A stretch of DNA of 64,000 nucleotides from Bacillus siamensis KCTC 13613 (GTDB lineage: Bacteria > Bacillota > Bacilli > Bacillales > Bacillaceae). Location of the stretch: NCBI RefSeq assembly GCF_000262045.1, contig NZ_AJVF01000039.1, positions 434,001 through 498,000 on the forward strand, given 5' to 3'. The notes beneath the pieces are model-generated. The model was given only the letters and a program-made list of their open reading frames with translations. It did not search any database and was not told where the DNA came from. Each line of letters opens with the position of its first letter. The stretch's first letter is position 1. Both the position numbers and the translations under genes were made by a program. Positions 7,652 to 16,994 of the stretch are shown here, piece after piece.

Positions 7652-8746
7652 GTGAAAGACCAATCAGCATTGCCTTTATATCAGCTGTTTATTCACCCGA
7701 AAGACTTGTTGGAGCTGAAAAAAGACATTTGGGATGATGATCCGGTGCCCGCGGTGCTGAGAGTGAATCAAAAACGCCTTGACATTGATCTGGCGTACCG
7801 CGGCTCTCATATTAGAGACTTTAAGAAAAAATCGTATCACGTCACTTTTTATTCGCCGAAAACATTTCGCAGGGCTAAAGAAATACATTTAAACGCCGAG
7901 TACAAAGATCCGTCGATGATGCGGAATAAGCTGTCTCTCGATTTCTTCGCTGAGCTTGGAACGCTGTCGCCAAAGGCGAATTTCGTATCCTTGCAGATCA
8001 ACGGCAAATATGAGGGGGTGTACCTTGAGCTGGAGTCAGTAGATGAATATTTTCTGGCGAAACGGAACCTGGCTGACGGCGCTGTTTTTTACGCGGTGGA
8101 TGATGATGCAAATTTCTCCCTCGTCAGTGATTTGGAGCGGGACACGAAAACATCGCTCGAACTTGGCTATGAAAAGAAAACGGGAACGAAAGAAGACGAT
8201 TTTCATCTGCAGGATATGATTTATAAAATTAATACCGTGCCGAAGTCAGAGTTCAAGGGGGAGATTGTCAAACACTTGGACGCGGATAAGTATTTGCGGT
8301 GGCTTGCGGGCATCGTGTTTACCTCAAACTACGATGGGTTTGTTCATAATTACGCCTTGTACCGCAGCCATGAAACGGGACTTTTTGAAGTCATTCCGTG
8401 GGATTACGATGCGACGTGGGGAAGAGATATTCACGGTGACCGGATGGAGGCTGATTATGTCAGAATACAAGGATTTAATACCTTGACCGCAAGACTTCTG
8501 GATGAACCGTATTTCCGCAAAGCGTATAAACAGCTTTTGGAAGAGACGCTTCAGACCCTGTTTACTATTGAACATATGAAGCCGAAGGTCATGTCGCTGT
8601 ATGAGCAGATCAGGCCGCATGTCGCGAAGGATCCTTATAAAAAAGATGAGCTTGACCGCTTTGACCGGGAGCCTGATGTGATTTGCGAATACATTAAGGA
8701 ACGGTCTGCTTTCATCAGCAGCGAGTTAGAGCAGTGGAATATCTGA
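7652..8746 (+). CDS. cotH: Spore coat protein kinase CotH
   Basis: This 364-residue protein is an atypical Fam20C-like kinase that phosphorylates serines in CotB and CotG and controls assembly of part of the outer coat. Conserved CotH segments are visible: AYRGSHIRDFKKKSYH near residue 50, NKLSLDFFAELG near 92, HNYALYR near 235 and PWDYDATWG near 250, the last two holding the expected metal and nucleotide-binding acidic residues. The GTG at 7652 follows AAGGAGGT by 6 bases and matches the 168 N-terminus; the frame begins at 7589. Its substrates cotG and cotB flank it. Confidence 0.95.
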   Translation: MKDQSALPLYQLFIHPKDLLELKKDIWDDDPVPAVLRVNQKRLDIDLAYRGSHIRDFKKKSYHVTFYSPKTFRRAKEIHLNAEYKDPSMMRNKLSLDFFAELGTLSPKANFVSLQINGKYEGVYLELESVDEYFLAKRNLADGAVFYAVDDDANFSLVSDLERDTKTSLELGYEKKTGTKEDDFHLQDMIYKINTVPKSEFKGEIVKHLDADKYLRWLAGIVFTSNYDGFVHNYALYRSHETGLFEVIPWDYDATWGRDIHGDRMEADYVRIQGFNTLTARLLDEPYFRKAYKQLLEETLQTLFTIEHMKPKVMSLYEQIRPHVAKDPYKKDELDRFDREPDVICEYIKERSAFISSELEQWNI

Positions 8747-8867
8747 TTTGGGAAGGAAGAAAGGTTTTTTACAAATAGGCTGGTGAACCAGTTCCCGAAA
8801 GGAATCGGGATACGTATATATGCATTATGTTTGACATTAATGAGAAATATGACTAGGAGGACAATAG

Positions 8868-9740
8868 ATGAAACGCAATACGAATCGGCATCGGTCTGAT
8901 GACAACTTTCTGCATGCGATGGAAGGAAAAGTGATTACTGTCTATCGGGGAGGCCCGGAGTCCAAGACAGGAAGATTGGCAGACATTCAATCGGATTATA
9001 TCGCTCTTCAGGTTGATAATAAAATCGTTTACTATCAATGGAAGCACGTGAAAAGCGTTACGGAAAATACGAGTGAGACCTTATCGCCGGTTGAGCCGGC
9101 AGAATGCGAGAGAGCTGATGATTTTCAAGACCTGATCAGCAGGATGACCAATCGCACGGTGCAATTGAATCAGGGAGGTCCCGAATCGAAAAGAGGAAAG
9201 CTTCACGAAACAGGGGATGATTTTCTCGTGCTGGAAACGGAAGATGACGGAATCGTATATTTTAACGCCGACCATGTCAAAAGCATCAGCGCGGAACAAG
9301 AAGAGGACGGCCAAGAGGAGGAGCGCCCGGAATTTGAAATGGCTGATGATTTTCACGGCATATTTAAACGCCTGATCCACAAATGGGTATCCATCAACCG
9401 CGGAGGTCCTGAAGCCGTTGAAGGTATACTTGTGGATAATTCTGACGGCCACTATACTCTTGTGAAAGATAAAGAAGTGCTGCGGATCTATCCTTTTCAT
9501 ATCAAGAGCATCAGCGCAGGGGCAAAAGGAGCGGCCAAAAAAGACGAGAATCAAGACGAGAATAAAGATGAGAAAGAGTGCGCTGAAGAAGAATCACATG
9601 AAGAGCAGCAGACGTCCTCTAAAAAATCGAAAAGATCATCAAAGTCCGTACGATCCTCAAAACGGGAAGAAGATGAATCTTATAGCTACGCCACTGTATT
9701 AAGAACAATAGATTACCGGTGGAAACGCGGCCGTAAATGA
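8868..9740 (+). CDS. cotB: Spore outer-coat protein CotB
   Basis: This 290-residue protein has three similar domains of about 50 residues (roughly 17-67, 85-140 and 160-215). Each carries an RGGPES/QGGPES/RGGPEA motif and ends in HVKSI or HIKSI. An acidic linker and a short Ser/Lys tail (TSSKKSKRSSKSVRSSKR) follow. 168 CotB is about 380 residues with a much longer Ser/Lys-rich tail, which is the CotH phosphorylation target, so the tail is contracted here. The ATG follows TAGGAGG by 7 bases. CotB is surface exposed and depends on CotH and CotG. Confidence 0.95.
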   Translation: MKRNTNRHRSDDNFLHAMEGKVITVYRGGPESKTGRLADIQSDYIALQVDNKIVYYQWKHVKSVTENTSETLSPVEPAECERADDFQDLISRMTNRTVQLNQGGPESKRGKLHETGDDFLVLETEDDGIVYFNADHVKSISAEQEEDGQEEERPEFEMADDFHGIFKRLIHKWVSINRGGPEAVEGILVDNSDGHYTLVKDKEVLRIYPFHIKSISAGAKGAAKKDENQDENKDEKECAEEESHEEQQTSSKKSKRSSKSVRSSKREEDESYSYATVLRTIDYRWKRGRK

Positions 9741-9781
9741 CCGGAAAGATTGTCCGAAAACGAGGGAGAGGGGAGGATGAA

Positions 9782-10456
9782 ATGGCTGGGTTAAGCAGAT
9801 TTCTGGATAAACAAGTCGATATTGAGATATCGGGAAATACTACATTTTCAGGAACTCTTTTGGATATCGGTCATGATATCATTGTGATCCATGACGGCCG
9901 GACTTTTCTTTATATCCCGCTGCTGCATCTGCAGCGGATGACTTTGACTGTGCCGGACGATGAGAGTAAAGGGCCGCACACAAGAGAAGAAAGTCCGCAT
10001 CCTGAAAAACAGGAACATTCATTTTCTTACCGGAATACCCTCCAGCATATAAAAGGCAGATTTACAGAAATATTCGTTACGGGAGACCGGTCCATTCATG
10101 GGTATGTAACAAGTGTTTTAAACGATTATTTTGTTTTCTTCTCTCCGGTTTATAAGACGCTTTTCATCTCAATGCATCATTTAAAATGGCTGACACCATA
10201 TTCCGATGAGCAGACGCCGTATACATTAAACAGCTCAGAACTGCCGGTCGTTCCTGCCAGTGTGCCCCTTGTCCGGAATTTTGAGGAGCAATTAAAAAAA
10301 TATACCGGCAAATTGATTATTCTGGATTTAGGAGATATACCGAATAAAGTGGGGCTGTTACAGGACGTCTCAGATAACATTCTTGAATTGACCAATGCGG
10401 ACGGAGATACGGTCTTTTGGAAATTGAATCATTTAAAAACCATGCACCTCCCATAA
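9782..10456 (+). CDS. ywrJ: CotB-like coat-associated protein YwrJ
   Basis: The 224-residue product consists of three domains of about 55 residues (roughly 5-50, 85-135, 165-224). Each follows the beta-rich pattern of the CotB repeats: an initial basic strand, a G-x-L/V turn, an aromatic strand and a final H-L-K/Q. It lacks the Ser/Lys tail. I chose the ATG at 9782, preceded by GGGGAGG, over an ATG at 9737 overlapping the cotB stop; this also matches the 168 length. It follows cotB closely, so it is probably co-expressed in the mother cell. Function is unknown. Confidence 0.82.
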   Translation: MAGLSRFLDKQVDIEISGNTTFSGTLLDIGHDIIVIHDGRTFLYIPLLHLQRMTLTVPDDESKGPHTREESPHPEKQEHSFSYRNTLQHIKGRFTEIFVTGDRSIHGYVTSVLNDYFVFFSPVYKTLFISMHHLKWLTPYSDEQTPYTLNSSELPVVPASVPLVRNFEEQLKKYTGKLIILDLGDIPNKVGLLQDVSDNILELTNADGDTVFWKLNHLKTMHLP

Positions 10457-10461
10457 ATAAT

Positions 10462-10497
10462 AAAACTGCCTCTCTTATACAGCAGGCAGTTTTTTTC
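10462..10497. terminator. Bidirectional terminator between ywrJ and ywrK
   Basis: AAAACTGCC pairs with GGCAGTTTTTTT across a 14-base loop, between convergent genes. Confidence 0.8.
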
Positions 10498-10504
10498 ATC
10501 GGAG

Positions 10505-11836
10505 CTAAAGATAGATCCAGCTGATCCAAACATATAAAACGGTAATGGTAAATACAACGGTGAGAGGGACAACGACAATGGTCGTTTTGATATATTCTGA
10601 CCAAGAGACTTTTTCGCCGTGCTGTCTGATGATATGCATCCAGATCAGCGTGGCTAATGTCCCGATTGGCAGAAGCAATGATCCGATATCACTGCCGATA
10701 ATATTAGCCAAATAAATGATTTTTACGGTTAATGGGTCAATTGACATTTCAGTTAATGTCAAGGTGCTGATCATTAGGGCAGGATGGTTATTAAACAAAT
10801 TAGAGAGGACGGATGTAGCAATACCCATAATAGAAGCCGCGTGGGCAATGCTCTGTGAGACATAAGGCTCAATATACTGAACAAGCCATGCGGTCAGTCC
10901 GATATTATGCAGTCCGTAGATGATAATGTACATCGTGAAGGCAAAAACAAAGATATGCCAGGGCGCTTTCCTTAATAAGTCTGCCGGACTCATTTTTAAA
11001 TGAAACCATCTCCAGGCAAGCAGGATGACTGAACTGATGACTGCCACAAGTGAAACGGATATGCCGCTGTATGAAGCGGCAAACAGACTGACCCGCACTA
11101 ACAATACAAACGCTAAAACACAAAACATGATTTTCGTACGGCTGTTTTGGGCCTGATCTGGCGGAGGCTGAAGCGGATGATATCTTTTGTGTTCCAGTGA
11201 ATCAAAATGAACCGGAATATCGGGGAGCTGTTTCGGCAAGCGGCGGTAAAAAACAGCAAACAGCAGAAAGGCCATAAACACGAGCCCCAGCGTGCCGGGG
11301 ATAAACATCATATTGGTGTACAAATAAAGGTCCATGCCTATCATTTTGAGAGAAATTAAATTGACGATATTACTGACGCCGATAGGAGTGCTTGCCGCCG
11401 TCGCAATTAAGACGCCGCTGATTAAATAGGGCGTTTTATGATGTTTTTTAAGTCCGAGATACTTTAATACCAACAGTAAAATAGGAGTGGTGATTAAGAC
11501 GCTGCCATCATTATTCAGAAAGAGCGTCATTGAAAAACAAAGCAGGTTGGTCAGCCAAAACAGCCGGATGCCTGATCCTCTGGCGCGATGGAGCAGCTTG
11601 GCTGCCGCCCAATTAAAAAAACCGAAGCTTTCGAGCGCGATCGCCATAATCATTGTGGAAATAATGGTGATCGATGCTCCGGTGACTTTAGACCCTATAT
11701 CTCCTAAATCATGAAAGGAAACGGTTCCGCATAACAAAACGAAAATGGCGCCCAGCGATGCCGGAACGGCTTCATTTAATCCCCGGGGTCTCCAAAAAAT
11801 AAGAATAATGGTCACAAAGAAAGAAATCAGGGTCAA
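10505..11836 (-). CDS. ywrK: ArsB/NhaD-type ion transporter
   Basis: This 443-residue polytopic membrane protein has about 11-12 hydrophobic segments. It contains LNNDGSVLITTPILLLVLKY near residue 105 and the second-half repeat NLFNNHPALMISTL, both typical of the ion transporter (IT) superfamily that includes the arsenite pump ArsB and sodium/proton antiporter NhaD. No arsenical resistance genes are adjacent, so the substrate is open. Dyad-like sequences at 11921-11943 upstream could be an operator. Confidence 0.85.
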   Translation of the reverse strand: MTLISFFVTIILIFWRPRGLNEAVPASLGAIFVLLCGTVSFHDLGDIGSKVTGASITIISTMIMAIALESFGFFNWAAAKLLHRARGSGIRLFWLTNLLCFSMTLFLNNDGSVLITTPILLLVLKYLGLKKHHKTPYLISGVLIATAASTPIGVSNIVNLISLKMIGMDLYLYTNMMFIPGTLGLVFMAFLLFAVFYRRLPKQLPDIPVHFDSLEHKRYHPLQPPPDQAQNSRTKIMFCVLAFVLLVRVSLFAASYSGISVSLVAVISSVILLAWRWFHLKMSPADLLRKAPWHIFVFAFTMYIIIYGLHNIGLTAWLVQYIEPYVSQSIAHAASIMGIATSVLSNLFNNHPALMISTLTLTEMSIDPLTVKIIYLANIIGSDIGSLLLPIGTLATLIWMHIIRQHGEKVSWSEYIKTTIVVVPLTVVFTITVLYVWISWIYL

Positions 11837-11920
11837 TATGACGCTAATATGTGTAATATGTTCTGCCTCCTTTTTGGATGGGTCATTGCCGCCCCGTTAT
11901 TTTTATCCCTCCTGATCAGT

Positions 11921-11943
11921 TGTACTGTATGTATACGAGTACA
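11921..11943. promoter_or_regulatory. Possible operator upstream of ywrK
   Basis: TGTACT (11921-11926) and AGTACA (11938-11943) form an inverted repeat around GTATGTATAC-like sequence, and a further TGTACT lies at 11953. The location 85 bp upstream of ywrK suggests regulation, but no regulator can be named. Confidence 0.3.
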
Positions 11944-12000
11944 GGCCGAAAGGTGTACTGAGCGTTTCTACTAATTTAGTAAAATTCCATTAAAGCACAA

Positions 12001-12035
12001 AAAAAAAGAGGCTGCTTCTCGGCGTCCTCTTTTTT
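12001..12035. terminator. Terminator at the end of alsR
   Basis: AAAAAAAGAGG pairs with CCTCTTTTTT around a 14-base loop. It overlaps the alsR stop codon and is flanked by A and T runs. Confidence 0.75.
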
Positions 12036-12942
12036 ATACTTTTTCCTTATCCGCCTGCAATAAAGCCTGGCGTTTATTGATAATCTCCAAGAAATGTTTC
12101 AGGATCGGGTTTTGGTTGTCCTTGCGGTAGGCGATGACCCAATCGGCGGTAAGCTGAACCTGATTGATGTCGCGATAGGCGACTTCGAGATTAAACAGTT
12201 TTTTAGCTGAAGAAGGCACGAAGGTTACACCGATTCCGGCGCTTACCAATCCGATCACCATTTGATACTCCGTCGCTTCCTGAACAATTTTCGGTTTAAA
12301 GCCCGCCTGCTCGCAATAGTTTACAAATTCCAGGTATAAAGTAGGCCATGTTTCTTTCGCCAGTGTGATAATCGGTTCATTTTCTAAATCCTGAATGTCG
12401 ATTGTCTCTTTGGCGGTAAGCGGGTGCTGCTTCGGCAAGGCCAGAATGCAAGGACTGCTCTGCACCTTTTCCATATGTAAAGCCGAATGCTGTAAAGGCG
12501 GATGAAGGATGCCGATATCAATGTTGCCTTTCAGAAGCTCTTCCTGCTGTCTGAAAGAAGAGATTTCACGCAGATCAAGCTTGACGGAGGGGAATTTTTC
12601 GCGGAATTCCCGAATGATCGGCGGCAGAAATTCATATGTGGCTGAGCCGACAAAACCGACGACAAGCCGGCCGAGCTCTCCCCGCGCTGTCCTCTGCGCC
12701 ATTTCAATCGCTTTTTCTATTTGTTCGATCGCGTTTCTGCTGTGTTTCAAAAAACTTTCTCCGGCAGCAGAAAGCTCTACAACCCGTTTCGTGCGCTTTA
12801 ATAAAGTCACGCCGACTTCTTTCTCAAGCTGTTTGATCTGCTGGCTGAGAGGCGGCTGTGTCATATTTAACCGAAGCGCGGCTTTGCCGAAATGAAGTTC
12901 TTCAGCAACGGCAATAAAGTATTGAAGATGGCGAAGCTCCAT
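12034..12942 (-). CDS. alsR: LysR-type activator of the acetoin operon, AlsR
   Basis: The 302-residue protein has an N-terminal helix-turn-helix (LHFGKAALRLNMTQPPLSQ around residues 16-34) and a LysR effector domain. Divergent position next to alsSD and full-length similarity to recalled AlsR identify it. AlsR activates alsSD under acidic, acetate-rich or anaerobic stationary conditions by binding the shared intergenic region, which is 156 bp here. An AT-rich dyad at 13000-13020 lies in that region. Confidence 0.93.
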   Translation of the reverse strand: MELRHLQYFIAVAEELHFGKAALRLNMTQPPLSQQIKQLEKEVGVTLLKRTKRVVELSAAGESFLKHSRNAIEQIEKAIEMAQRTARGELGRLVVGFVGSATYEFLPPIIREFREKFPSVKLDLREISSFRQQEELLKGNIDIGILHPPLQHSALHMEKVQSSPCILALPKQHPLTAKETIDIQDLENEPIITLAKETWPTLYLEFVNYCEQAGFKPKIVQEATEYQMVIGLVSAGIGVTFVPSSAKKLFNLEVAYRDINQVQLTADWVIAYRKDNQNPILKHFLEIINKRQALLQADKEKV

Positions 12943-12999
12943 CCTTATCCATTCCTTTCCCTTTGTTAATTATTCGTGAAACATATTAATCATACGGCG

Positions 13000-13037
13000 A
13001 ATTGATATTGGAGGTCAATTTCCAAAGGGTGTATAGT
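13000..13037 (+). promoter_or_regulatory. alsS promoter region with candidate AlsR site
   Basis: AATTGA-N9-TCAATT (13000-13020) is a perfect 6-bp dyad between alsR and alsS. A possible SigA element TTGGAG (13008) - 18 bp - TATAGT (13032-13037) overlaps it. Another start site nearer the gene is possible in the AT-rich 13050-13085, in which case the dyad would sit in a position more usual for an activator. The assignment is tentative. Confidence 0.4.
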
Positions 13038-13098
13038 GAATAATATCACAAATTACTTAAAATTTTATATTTAATATGCATAATAAGGAGTGAGGGTG

Positions 13099-14811
13099 TT
13101 GGCAAAAGCAACAAATGAACTGAGAACCTCTGGAAAAAATCGCGGGGCGGAGCTTGTTGTTGATTGCTTAGTGGAGCAAGGTGTCACACATGTTTTTGGC
13201 ATTCCGGGTGCAAAAATTGATGCAGTATTTGATGCGTTAAAAGATAAAGGACCTGAACTGGTTTTATGCCGTCACGAACAGAACGCTGCGTTTATGGCAG
13301 CGGCTGTCGGAAGACTGACAGGAAAACCTGGCGTTTGTCTCGTTACTTCAGGCCCGGGGGCATCCAACTTAGCGACCGGCTTGTTAACGGCTAATACAGA
13401 AGGTGATCCGGTAGTGGCACTGGCGGGAAACGTGATTCGCGCGGACCGGTTAAAACGGACACACCAATCATTAGACAATGCGGCACTATTTCAGCCGATC
13501 ACAAAATACAGTGTAGAAGTACAGGAAACAGGGAATATACCAGAAGCGGTAACAAACGCCTTCAGGGCAGCGTCAGCAGGTCAGGCAGGCGCGGCTTTTG
13601 TGAGCTTTCCGCAGGATGTTGTGAATGAAATCACAAATGTTAAAAACGTACGCAGCGTGCCGACGCCGAAACAAGGCCCCGCACCGGAATCAGCGGTCAG
13701 CGCGGCTATCGCCAAAATCCAGACGGCGAAACTTCCCGTTCTGTTAGTCGGCATGAAAGGCGGAAGACCGGAAGCGGTAAAACAAATCCGCAAACTGCTT
13801 GCCAAAACAAAACTGCCTTTCGTTGAAACGTACCAAGGGGCCGGCACATTGTCCAGAGAGCTTGAAGACCAATATTTCGGCCGGATCGGACTGTTCCGCA
13901 ACCAGCCTGGCGATCTTCTGCTTGAACAGGCGGATGTCGTATTAACGATCGGTTATGATCCGATTGAATACGATCCGAAGTTCTGGAACGTAAACGGCGA
14001 CCGTGCTATTATCCATCTTGACGAAATTCAGGCCGATATCGATCATGCCTATCAGCCGGAATTAGAGTTATTAGGGGATATCGCCGCAACGGTTAAACAA
14101 ATCGAGCACGATGCGGTGACATTCGATATGGGCAGCCGTGAACAAGAAGTGCTGAGCGAATTAAAACAAATGCTGACAGACAGCGAGAAGGCGCCAAGCG
14201 ATCATAAATCCGACAGAGTGCATCCTCTGCAAATCGTCCAAGAACTTCGCAGCGCGATTGCTGACGATGTGACCGTTACTTGTGACATCGGTTCTCACGC
14301 GATCTGGATGTCCCGCTACTTCCGCGCTTATGAGCCGCTGAAGCTGATGATCAGCAACGGCATGCAGACATTGGGCGTAGCGCTTCCTTGGGCGATTGCT
14401 GCCACATTGGTGAATCCGGGTGAAAAAGTCGTATCCGTTTCAGGAGACGGAGGATTCCTGTTCTCCGCAATGGAACTGGAAACGGCAGTCCGCTTAAAAG
14501 CGCCGATCGTTCACCTTGTATGGAATGACAGCACATATGATATGGTCGCATTCCAGCAAATGAAAAAATACAACCGTACATCATGCGTAGATTTCGGAAA
14601 CATTGACATCGTAAAATATGCAGAAAGCTTCGGCGCCACCGGCTTGCGTGTCGAGTCACCGGAACAGCTGGCAGACATGCTGCAAAAAGGCTTGAACACA
14701 GAAGGCCCTGTGATCATCGACATTCCTGTCGATTACAGTGACAACGTTCATTTATCAAGTGACATGCTTCCGAAGCAATTCAAAGAAAGAATGAAAGCAA
14801 AAGCTCTCTAG
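13099..14811 (+). CDS. alsS: Acetolactate synthase, catabolic
   Basis: This 570-residue thiamine-diphosphate enzyme condenses two pyruvates to 2-acetolactate in acetoin and butanediol production. The ThDP-activating glutamate is Glu60 in [15 protein letters not shown] near residue 450 is the start of the ThDP/Mg motif, and [11 protein letters not shown] is visible near 88. The catabolic form needs no FAD or regulatory subunit, and none is encoded here. The TTG at 13099 was chosen because AAGGAG lies 8 bases upstream and 168 AlsS also starts with TTG and has 570 residues; upstream GTG codons at 13090 and 13096 are alternatives. alsD follows 58 bp downstream. Confidence 0.96.
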   Translation: MAKATNELRTSGKNRGAELVVDCLVEQGVTHVFGIPGAKIDAVFDALKDKGPELVLCRHEQNAAFMAAAVGRLTGKPGVCLVTSGPGASNLATGLLTANTEGDPVVALAGNVIRADRLKRTHQSLDNAALFQPITKYSVEVQETGNIPEAVTNAFRAASAGQAGAAFVSFPQDVVNEITNVKNVRSVPTPKQGPAPESAVSAAIAKIQTAKLPVLLVGMKGGRPEAVKQIRKLLAKTKLPFVETYQGAGTLSRELEDQYFGRIGLFRNQPGDLLLEQADVVLTIGYDPIEYDPKFWNVNGDRAIIHLDEIQADIDHAYQPELELLGDIAATVKQIEHDAVTFDMGSREQEVLSELKQMLTDSEKAPSDHKSDRVHPLQIVQELRSAIADDVTVTCDIGSHAIWMSRYFRAYEPLKLMISNGMQTLGVALPWAIAATLVNPGEKVVSVSGDGGFLFSAMELETAVRLKAPIVHLVWNDSTYDMVAFQQMKKYNRTSCVDFGNIDIVKYAESFGATGLRVESPEQLADMLQKGLNTEGPVIIDIPVDYSDNVHLSSDMLPKQFKERMKAKAL

Positions 14812-14869
14812 CACTCTGCGCACCATGACCTGTTTTCTAAAACAGCCTAATTTAAAAGGAGTGAAGAGA

Positions 14870-15637
14870 ATGAAAAATGCAAACGACATCCAAGTGATGA
14901 GCCGCGGAGAAAAAGGCTCACCTGAGGATCAGATCTATCAAGTATCAACAATGACATCTCTGCTGGACGGAGTATATGACGGAGATTTTGATATGGCTGA
15001 CATTCCGAAGTTCGGTGATTTCGGAATCGGCACTTTCAACAAACTGGACGGGGAATTAATCGGATTTGACGGACAATTTTACCGTCTGCGCGGCGACGGA
15101 ACGGCTACGCCTGTGAAAGGCGGAGACCTGTCACCATTCTGTTCATTCACATTTTTCACACCGGATATGACGCATACGATCGACGGCGAAATGACCCGTG
15201 AAGAATTCGAACAGGAAATGGCCAGCCTTCTGCCTAGTAAAAACTTATTTTATGCGATCCGTTTAGACGGTGTATTTAAAAAGGTGCAGACGAGAACGGT
15301 AGAACGTCAGGAGAAACCGTACGTTCCGATGATCGAAGCGGTGAAAACACAGCCTGTGTTCAACTTTGACGACATTCAGGGAACGATTGCCGGCTTCTGG
15401 ACGCCGGGTTACGCAAACGGCATCGCTGTTTCCGGGTATCACCTGCACTTCATTGATGAAGGCCGCAATTCCGGCGGACATGTGTTTGACTATATCATTA
15501 AAGATTGCAAAGTGACCATTTCTCAAAAAATGAACATGAATCTCAAGCTTCCGAATACGGCGGACTTTTTCAACGCGAATTTAGATAATCCGAATTTCGC
15601 GAAGGATATTGAAACAACCGAAGGAAGCCCTGAATAA
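14870..15637 (+). CDS. alsD: Alpha-acetolactate decarboxylase
   Basis: The 255-residue zinc enzyme decarboxylates acetolactate to acetoin, removing the product of AlsS. The zinc-ligand region SGYHLHFIDEGRNSGGHV near residue 190 contains the His-x-His pair and the distal His of the family. The ATG at 14870 follows AAAAGGAGTG by 8 bases; an in-frame ATG at 14825 has no ribosome site. It is the second gene of the alsSD operon and ends with a strong terminator. Confidence 0.95.
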   Translation: MKNANDIQVMSRGEKGSPEDQIYQVSTMTSLLDGVYDGDFDMADIPKFGDFGIGTFNKLDGELIGFDGQFYRLRGDGTATPVKGGDLSPFCSFTFFTPDMTHTIDGEMTREEFEQEMASLLPSKNLFYAIRLDGVFKKVQTRTVERQEKPYVPMIEAVKTQPVFNFDDIQGTIAGFWTPGYANGIAVSGYHLHFIDEGRNSGGHVFDYIIKDCKVTISQKMNMNLKLPNTADFFNANLDNPNFAKDIETTEGSPE

Positions 15638-15640
15638 ATG

Positions 15641-15678
15641 AAAAAAGAAAGCCCGTTTTTCTCCCGGGCTTTCTTTTT
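15641..15678 (+). terminator. Terminator of alsSD
   Basis: AAAAAAGAAAGCCCG pairs with CGGGCTTTCTTTTT, with a 9-base loop and a T tract, 4 bp after alsD. Confidence 0.9.
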
Positions 15679-15738
15679 ATTTGGCTGAATCGGCAATGAT
15701 TAGGTAAAATACAGTCAAAAGGGAAAGGTGTGGTAGCT

Positions 15739-16263
15739 GTGAAAGTTTTGGTATTGGCGGTTCACCCTGACATGGAAAACTCAGTGGTCAATAAGGCGTG
15801 GACAGAAGAGTTAAAAAATCACGATGACATTACGGTCCGTGAGCTTTATAAAGAATATCCGGACGGGAAAATCAATGCGGAAAAGGAACGCCAGCTGTGT
15901 GAACAGTATGACCGGATCGTATTTCTATTTCCGCTCTACTGGTATAGTGCTCCTCCGCTTTTAAAAACATGGATGGATCATGTGCTGTCGTACGGCTGGG
16001 CTTACGGCTCCAAAGGCAAGGCGCTGCACGGCAAAGAATTACTGCTGGCTGTTTCCGTAGGTGCCGGGGAGGATGCATACCAGGCAGGCGGTTCCAACCA
16101 CTTTACATTGAGCGAGCTTTTAAGGCCGTTTCAGGCAATGGCTAATTTTACGGGTATGACCTATTTGCCGGCTTTCGCGCTGTACGGTGTAAATGGGGCG
16201 GGTGCGGCAGATATTCGTGACAATGCGAGAAGTCTGGCGGATTACATAAAGAAATCATTTTAA
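15739..16263 (+). CDS. ywrO: NAD(P)H oxidoreductase, MdaB/KefF flavodoxin-like family
   Basis: This 174-residue protein has the flavodoxin-like quinone reductase fold: VLVLAVHPDMENSVVN at the N-terminus, FLFPLYWYSAPPLLKTWMD near residue 65, and a C-terminal segment following GSNHFTLSELLRPFQ. Homologues reduce quinones with NAD(P)H using FMN. The GTG at 15739 matches the 168 start; a GTG at 15730 in the same frame is an alternative. It is separated from alsSD by a terminator and so is probably transcribed separately. Confidence 0.88.
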   Translation: MKVLVLAVHPDMENSVVNKAWTEELKNHDDITVRELYKEYPDGKINAEKERQLCEQYDRIVFLFPLYWYSAPPLLKTWMDHVLSYGWAYGSKGKALHGKELLLAVSVGAGEDAYQAGGSNHFTLSELLRPFQAMANFTGMTYLPAFALYGVNGAGAADIRDNARSLADYIKKSF

Positions 16264-16357
16264 AATGATCCGCTGATGCAGTATGCATTCGTCTTTATGT
16301 GACAATATTTCCTGAGAAATATTTCGAATCCCCGACAATTTTGACTGTCAGAAAGAA

Positions 16358-16396
16358 AAAAACGGATTTCGCGGTGAATGTGCGAAATCCGTTTTT
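16358..16396. terminator. Bidirectional terminator between ywrO and ywsB
   Basis: AAAAACGGATTTCGC and GCGAAATCCGTTTTT form a perfect 15-bp stem with a 9-base loop, between convergent genes. It lies closer to ywsB. Confidence 0.92.
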
Positions 16397-16400
16397 GAAA

Positions 16401-16934
16401 TTATGTCAGTTTTTGCAGATCTTTTGTGCTGATGTATCCAGTTGCGCCTCCGTAATCGACAAGCGCCCAGCCAAAATCAATGCCGCCGCCGGCAGTTTTT
16501 TTCCATCCTAAGAAAGAAACGCTCGTATTTTTAGCAAGGGAAGCTTTGACTGCTCGGTTTTCTGTAAATACTTTAGTTTTTGCGGTCGTTTTTACGGTTG
16601 TTGCTGCTTTAACAATATAATGAGTAGATACAAATCCTGTTTTTCCGTTTTTATAATGAACTTTTGCCCAGTCTGCGTTCTGGAATGAAATGATTTTTAA
16701 GCTGTCGCCTAAATGAAGGACATCAGCTTTCGGGCTGACAGCCGATGCTTTTGTTCTGACGTTCAATGCTTCCGCGGAAACGAGATAAGAGTCAAGCGGA
16801 TAGCTGTACAGATCGTCAATCTTGACCGCTTCTTGCGCGTGTGTCTCAGGAAGAGGCGTTATTCCGGCAGCTGAAGCCGCTGATATTCCCGCTGCAAGGG
16901 TCAGGATGGATGCCGCTTTGGCTGTTTTCTTCAT
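16401..16934 (-). CDS. ywsB: Secreted bacterial SH3-domain protein
   Basis: The 177-residue protein has a signal peptide (MKKTAKAASILTLAAGISAA and following residues). Two SH3b-type domains follow: about 52-110 with ALNVRTKASA and GFVSTHYIV, and 115-177 ending GYISTKDL. Such domains usually bind cell-wall components, so an extracellular, wall-associated role is likely, but there is no catalytic domain. It starts 60 bp downstream of rbsB on the same strand with AAAGGAGAG upstream. No terminator separates them, so partial readthrough from rbs is possible. Confidence 0.85.
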   Translation of the reverse strand: MKKTAKAASILTLAAGISAASAAGITPLPETHAQEAVKIDDLYSYPLDSYLVSAEALNVRTKASAVSPKADVLHLGDSLKIISFQNADWAKVHYKNGKTGFVSTHYIVKAATTVKTTAKTKVFTENRAVKASLAKNTSVSFLGWKKTAGGGIDFGWALVDYGGATGYISTKDLQKLT

Positions 16935-16994
16935 CTCTATCTCTCCTTTTACATCTTCTTTTCACGTTTTTCCGGAAATCTAAACATCGGACGG

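Noticed and set aside
8792..8810. Hairpin TCCCGA...TCGGGA between cotH and cotB
   Set aside because: Six-base stem without a T run; not convincing as a terminator.
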